Of a DNA stretch of 64,000 bases, positions 62,234 through 64,000 are shown in pieces. The notes under the pieces were generated by a model. That model was not told where the DNA came from. It made no database searches and saw nothing but the letters and a program-made list of their open reading frames with translations. Location of the stretch: positions 930,001 through 994,000 of the forward strand of contig OZ238992.1 in assembly GCA_965183885.1 (NCBI GenBank). Direction: 5' to 3'. The first letter of the stretch is position 1, and each line of letters opens with the position of its first letter. The position numbers and the translations under genes were made by a program. This DNA is from UWMA-0277 sp965183885 (GTDB lineage Bacteria > Bacteroidota > Bacteroidia > Flavobacteriales > BACL11).

Positions 62234-63523
62234 TTAGTTATTCATTAGATCCTCAATTTCTTCAACTTCAATTGGAATATTACGCATTAGGTCAAAAGGT
62301 TGATCTGCAGTAACTAGTACATCATTCTCAATTCTAATTCCTAATTCTTCTTCCAAGATGTAAATCCCAGGCTCGCAAGTAAATACCATTCCTTCTTTCA
62401 TTGGCGCTGCAAAATCACCAACATCATGTACATCTAGCCCTAAATAATGAGATGTTCCATGCATAAAGTATTTCCTAAATAAAGGGTTGTTAGGGTCTTG
62501 TTTTTGTACATCATGCTTGTCTAATAGTCCTAAAGTGATAAGTTCTGACTCCATCATCTTTCCTACTTCCTTATGATATTCCGCAATAATAGTTCCTGGT
62601 ATTAGCATACTGGTAGCTGCTTTCATTACTCTAAGCACAGCATTATAAACATCTTTTTGTCTTTGGGTATATCTTCCATTTACAGGAATAGTTCTTGTTA
62701 AATCAGATGCATAGTTTGCATATTCTGCTCCAAAATCCATTAATAAAATATCTCCACCCTTACAGGCTTTATTGTTATCAATATAATGCAGTACGCAGGA
62801 GTCAACACCTGAGCCAATAATAGGTTGATAAGCAAATCCATTTGAGCGATTTCTTAGGAATTCATGCATAAGTTCAGCTTCAATCTCATATTCCATTACT
62901 CCTGGTTTTATAAAAGGAAGTATTCTTCTTAGACCTTTTTCAGTAATGTCACAAGCATTTTGCATTAGCTTAATTTCAAAATCAGATTTAATAGATCTAA
63001 GGTCATGCATAATAGGAGCTACTTCTAAAACTTCTTTGTTTGAAAATTTCTCTGAAATTTGTTTTCTAAATCTATCATCTCTTGTTTCTACAGATGAAGC
63101 TGCACGGCTATGAATATTTTTATTTAGGTAAATAGCATCTGCTTTAGAGATAAGCTCTTCAAGTTTGCTTTCCAAATCTTCTAGCCAGTAAACTGTTTTT
63201 ATACCTGCTGTTTTATAAGCACCTTCTTTGGTTAATTTAGCGCCTTCCCAAATTGCAATATGCTCATTAGTTTCTTTTAAGAATAATATTTCTCTTTCAG
63301 CTTTATTATCATTTTCAGGGAAAATAACCAATACACTTTCTTCCTGATCAACTCCTGATAACCAGAATAAATCATTGTTCTGACGGAAAGGCATTACACC
63401 ATCTGCATTAGTTGGCATTACATCATTTGCGTTAAAAATTGCTAGAGTGTTAGGCTTTAGTTTTGCTGAAAATTGTTTTCTATTTTCAATAAATAGCTGG
63501 TTGTCAATTGGTAAGTATTTCAT
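62234..63523 (-). CDS. pepP: M24 family Xaa-Pro aminopeptidase (aminopeptidase P)
   Basis: A 429-residue metallopeptidase that removes N-terminal residues before proline. The N-terminal creatinase-like domain (about 1-165) is followed by the pita-bread catalytic domain with metal ligands in LLMDFGAEYANYASDLTRTIPV (two Asp), HGTSHYLGLDVHD (His), TCEPGIYI (Glu) and IRIENDVLV (Glu). All five ligands are visible. It is divergent from the sdh gene, with a -7 box upstream. Confidence 0.94.
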   Translation of the reverse strand: MKYLPIDNQLFIENRKQFSAKLKPNTLAIFNANDVMPTNADGVMPFRQNNDLFWLSGVDQEESVLVIFPENDNKAEREILFLKETNEHIAIWEGAKLTKEGAYKTAGIKTVYWLEDLESKLEELISKADAIYLNKNIHSRAASSVETRDDRFRKQISEKFSNKEVLEVAPIMHDLRSIKSDFEIKLMQNACDITEKGLRRILPFIKPGVMEYEIEAELMHEFLRNRSNGFAYQPIIGSGVDSCVLHYIDNNKACKGGDILLMDFGAEYANYASDLTRTIPVNGRYTQRQKDVYNAVLRVMKAATSMLIPGTIIAEYHKEVGKMMESELITLGLLDKHDVQKQDPNNPLFRKYFMHGTSHYLGLDVHDVGDFAAPMKEGMVFTCEPGIYILEEELGIRIENDVLVTADQPFDLMRNIPIEVEEIEDLMNN

Positions 63524-63544
63524 CTTGTGTTTTTATAAGGAGGT

Positions 63545-63552
63545 CAAAGGTA
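63545..63552 (-). promoter_or_regulatory. TAnnTTTG -7 box for pepP
   Basis: TACCTTTG on the - strand, 21 bp upstream of the start codon. Confidence 0.5.
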
Positions 63553-63597
63553 GTAAAAATAAGCCTTATCTATAATGATTATGAATTAGAAAATTGG

Positions 63598-63628
63598 TTG
63601 TTTATTTCCATTACGAACATTACATTTG
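63598..63628 (+). promoter_or_regulatory. -33/-7 promoter for the sdh operon
   Basis: TTG at 63598-63600, a 20-bp spacer, then TACATTTG at 63621-63628. This is the best match in the window to the full Bacteroidota consensus TTG-N19-21-TAnnTTTG, and it lies 22 bp before the ATG. Confidence 0.65.
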
Positions 63629-63650
63629 CCAACAGAAAAATAACAATAAA

Positions 63651-64000
63651 ATGACACAAACTTCAGTTGCACGAAAATTTATTATGGCATTAACAGGTTT
63701 CTTGCTTATTGCCTTTTTATTAACCCACTTATTAATTAATACTTTCTCACTTTTTAGTGCAGAATTGTTTAATGAAGGGGCGCACTTTATGGCTACAAAT
63801 CCTTTAATACAAGTTACACAATATGTGTTAGCTTTAGGTTTCTTAGTTCATATTGTAATGGGTATTAAATTAACTTTACAGAATAAAGCAGCACGTCCTG
63901 TTGCTTATGCTTATAATAAGCCAGGAGAAAACTCATCATTATCTTCTCGTACGATGATTATTAGTGGAGCTTTAGTATTAGCTTTTATCATCTTACACTT
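63651..64000 (+). CDS. sdhC: Succinate dehydrogenase cytochrome b subunit, 5' part
   Basis: The first 116 codons of a Bacteroidota-type SdhC/FrdC cytochrome b558 subunit, the membrane anchor of complex II; the gene runs off the window. Visible are ARKFIMALTGFLLIAFLLTHLLIN (first helix with a heme-ligand candidate His), a second helix QYVLALGFLVHIVMGIKLTL (second His), and the start of a third helix after SSRTMI. sdhA and sdhB would be expected downstream. Confidence 0.93.
   Translation, partial: MTQTSVARKFIMALTGFLLIAFLLTHLLINTFSLFSAELFNEGAHFMATNPLIQVTQYVLALGFLVHIVMGIKLTLQNKAARPVAYAYNKPGENSSLSSRTMIISGALVLAFIILH

Noticed and set aside
1..64000. tRNA, rRNA, CRISPR array or IS element
   Set aside because: No cloverleaf, rRNA core sequence, repeat-spacer array or transposase was recognised by eye; a tRNAscan or Rfam search could overturn this for short RNAs.

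Overview
The window comes from a low-GC member of the Bacteroidota, most likely a Flavobacteriales-type marine or aquatic bacterium. The grounds are: a GldH gliding lipoprotein, several secreted proteins with type IX secretion (T9SS) C-terminal sorting domains, S46 and IPExxxVDY family proteins, the holB-ricT-gldH-PBP1A and ileS-traR-lspA gene orders, a SUF-only Fe-S operon with DUF2480 and DUF3050, and repeated TAnnTTTG -7 promoter boxes. The species cannot be named from sequence alone. I see no rRNA, tRNA, CRISPR array, transposase or prophage.

Region by region: 1-4.9 kb holds the 3' end of fabF, rnc (no canonical start codon, with a long hairpin in its 5' end), an IPExxxVDY protein, pyruvate kinase, an M42 peptidase and convergent pheS. 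4.9-7.4 kb has a small lipoprotein, a conserved hypothetical, a CvpA-like protein and pgk. 7.4-13.8 kb is a + strand run holB-ricT-gldH-PBP1A-scoA-scoB. 13.8-19.3 kb is a - strand run (sugar-phosphate isomerase, lipB, serine hydrolase, PolB-type exonuclease, fused oligopeptide ABC ATPase). lysS follows. From 20.8 to 25.2 kb the content is more accessory: a small ORF sits between two in-frame copies of the lysS 3' end, followed by a small membrane protein, a lipoprotein joining a PKD domain to an acetoacetate-decarboxylase-like domain, a PIF1-like helicase and an ornithine cyclodeaminase homologue.

25.2-38.0 kb carries uvrC coupled to a lamin-tail-domain T9SS protein, asd, the ileS-traR-lspA run and a 1098-residue CotH/lamin-tail T9SS protein. 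38.2-43.4 kb has a PLP decarboxylase, a small secreted protein, a probable permuted papain-fold protein with a small partner and a glutaredoxin, and a long PurF-type amidotransferase. 43.4-47.8 kb has a membrane protein, an S46 dipeptidyl peptidase, an RluF-type pseudouridine synthase, and a non-coding stretch full of inverted repeats that ends in a broken lipoprotein gene. 47.8-54.8 kb is a nine-gene suf operon on the - strand, divergent from thiL.

56.0-62.2 kb is a surface-protein cluster. Two related small T9SS proteins flank a 1044-residue protein of ten cysteine-bearing PKD units, eight of which form a duplicated four-domain block of exactly 1095 bp, and a helical-repeat cytoplasmic protein. 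The window ends with an M24 aminopeptidase and the 5' part of a succinate dehydrogenase cytochrome b gene. The observations I rate most worth following are the lysS 3'-end duplication, the PKD/decarboxylase-like lipoprotein, the rnc start and hairpin, and the PKD super-repeat.
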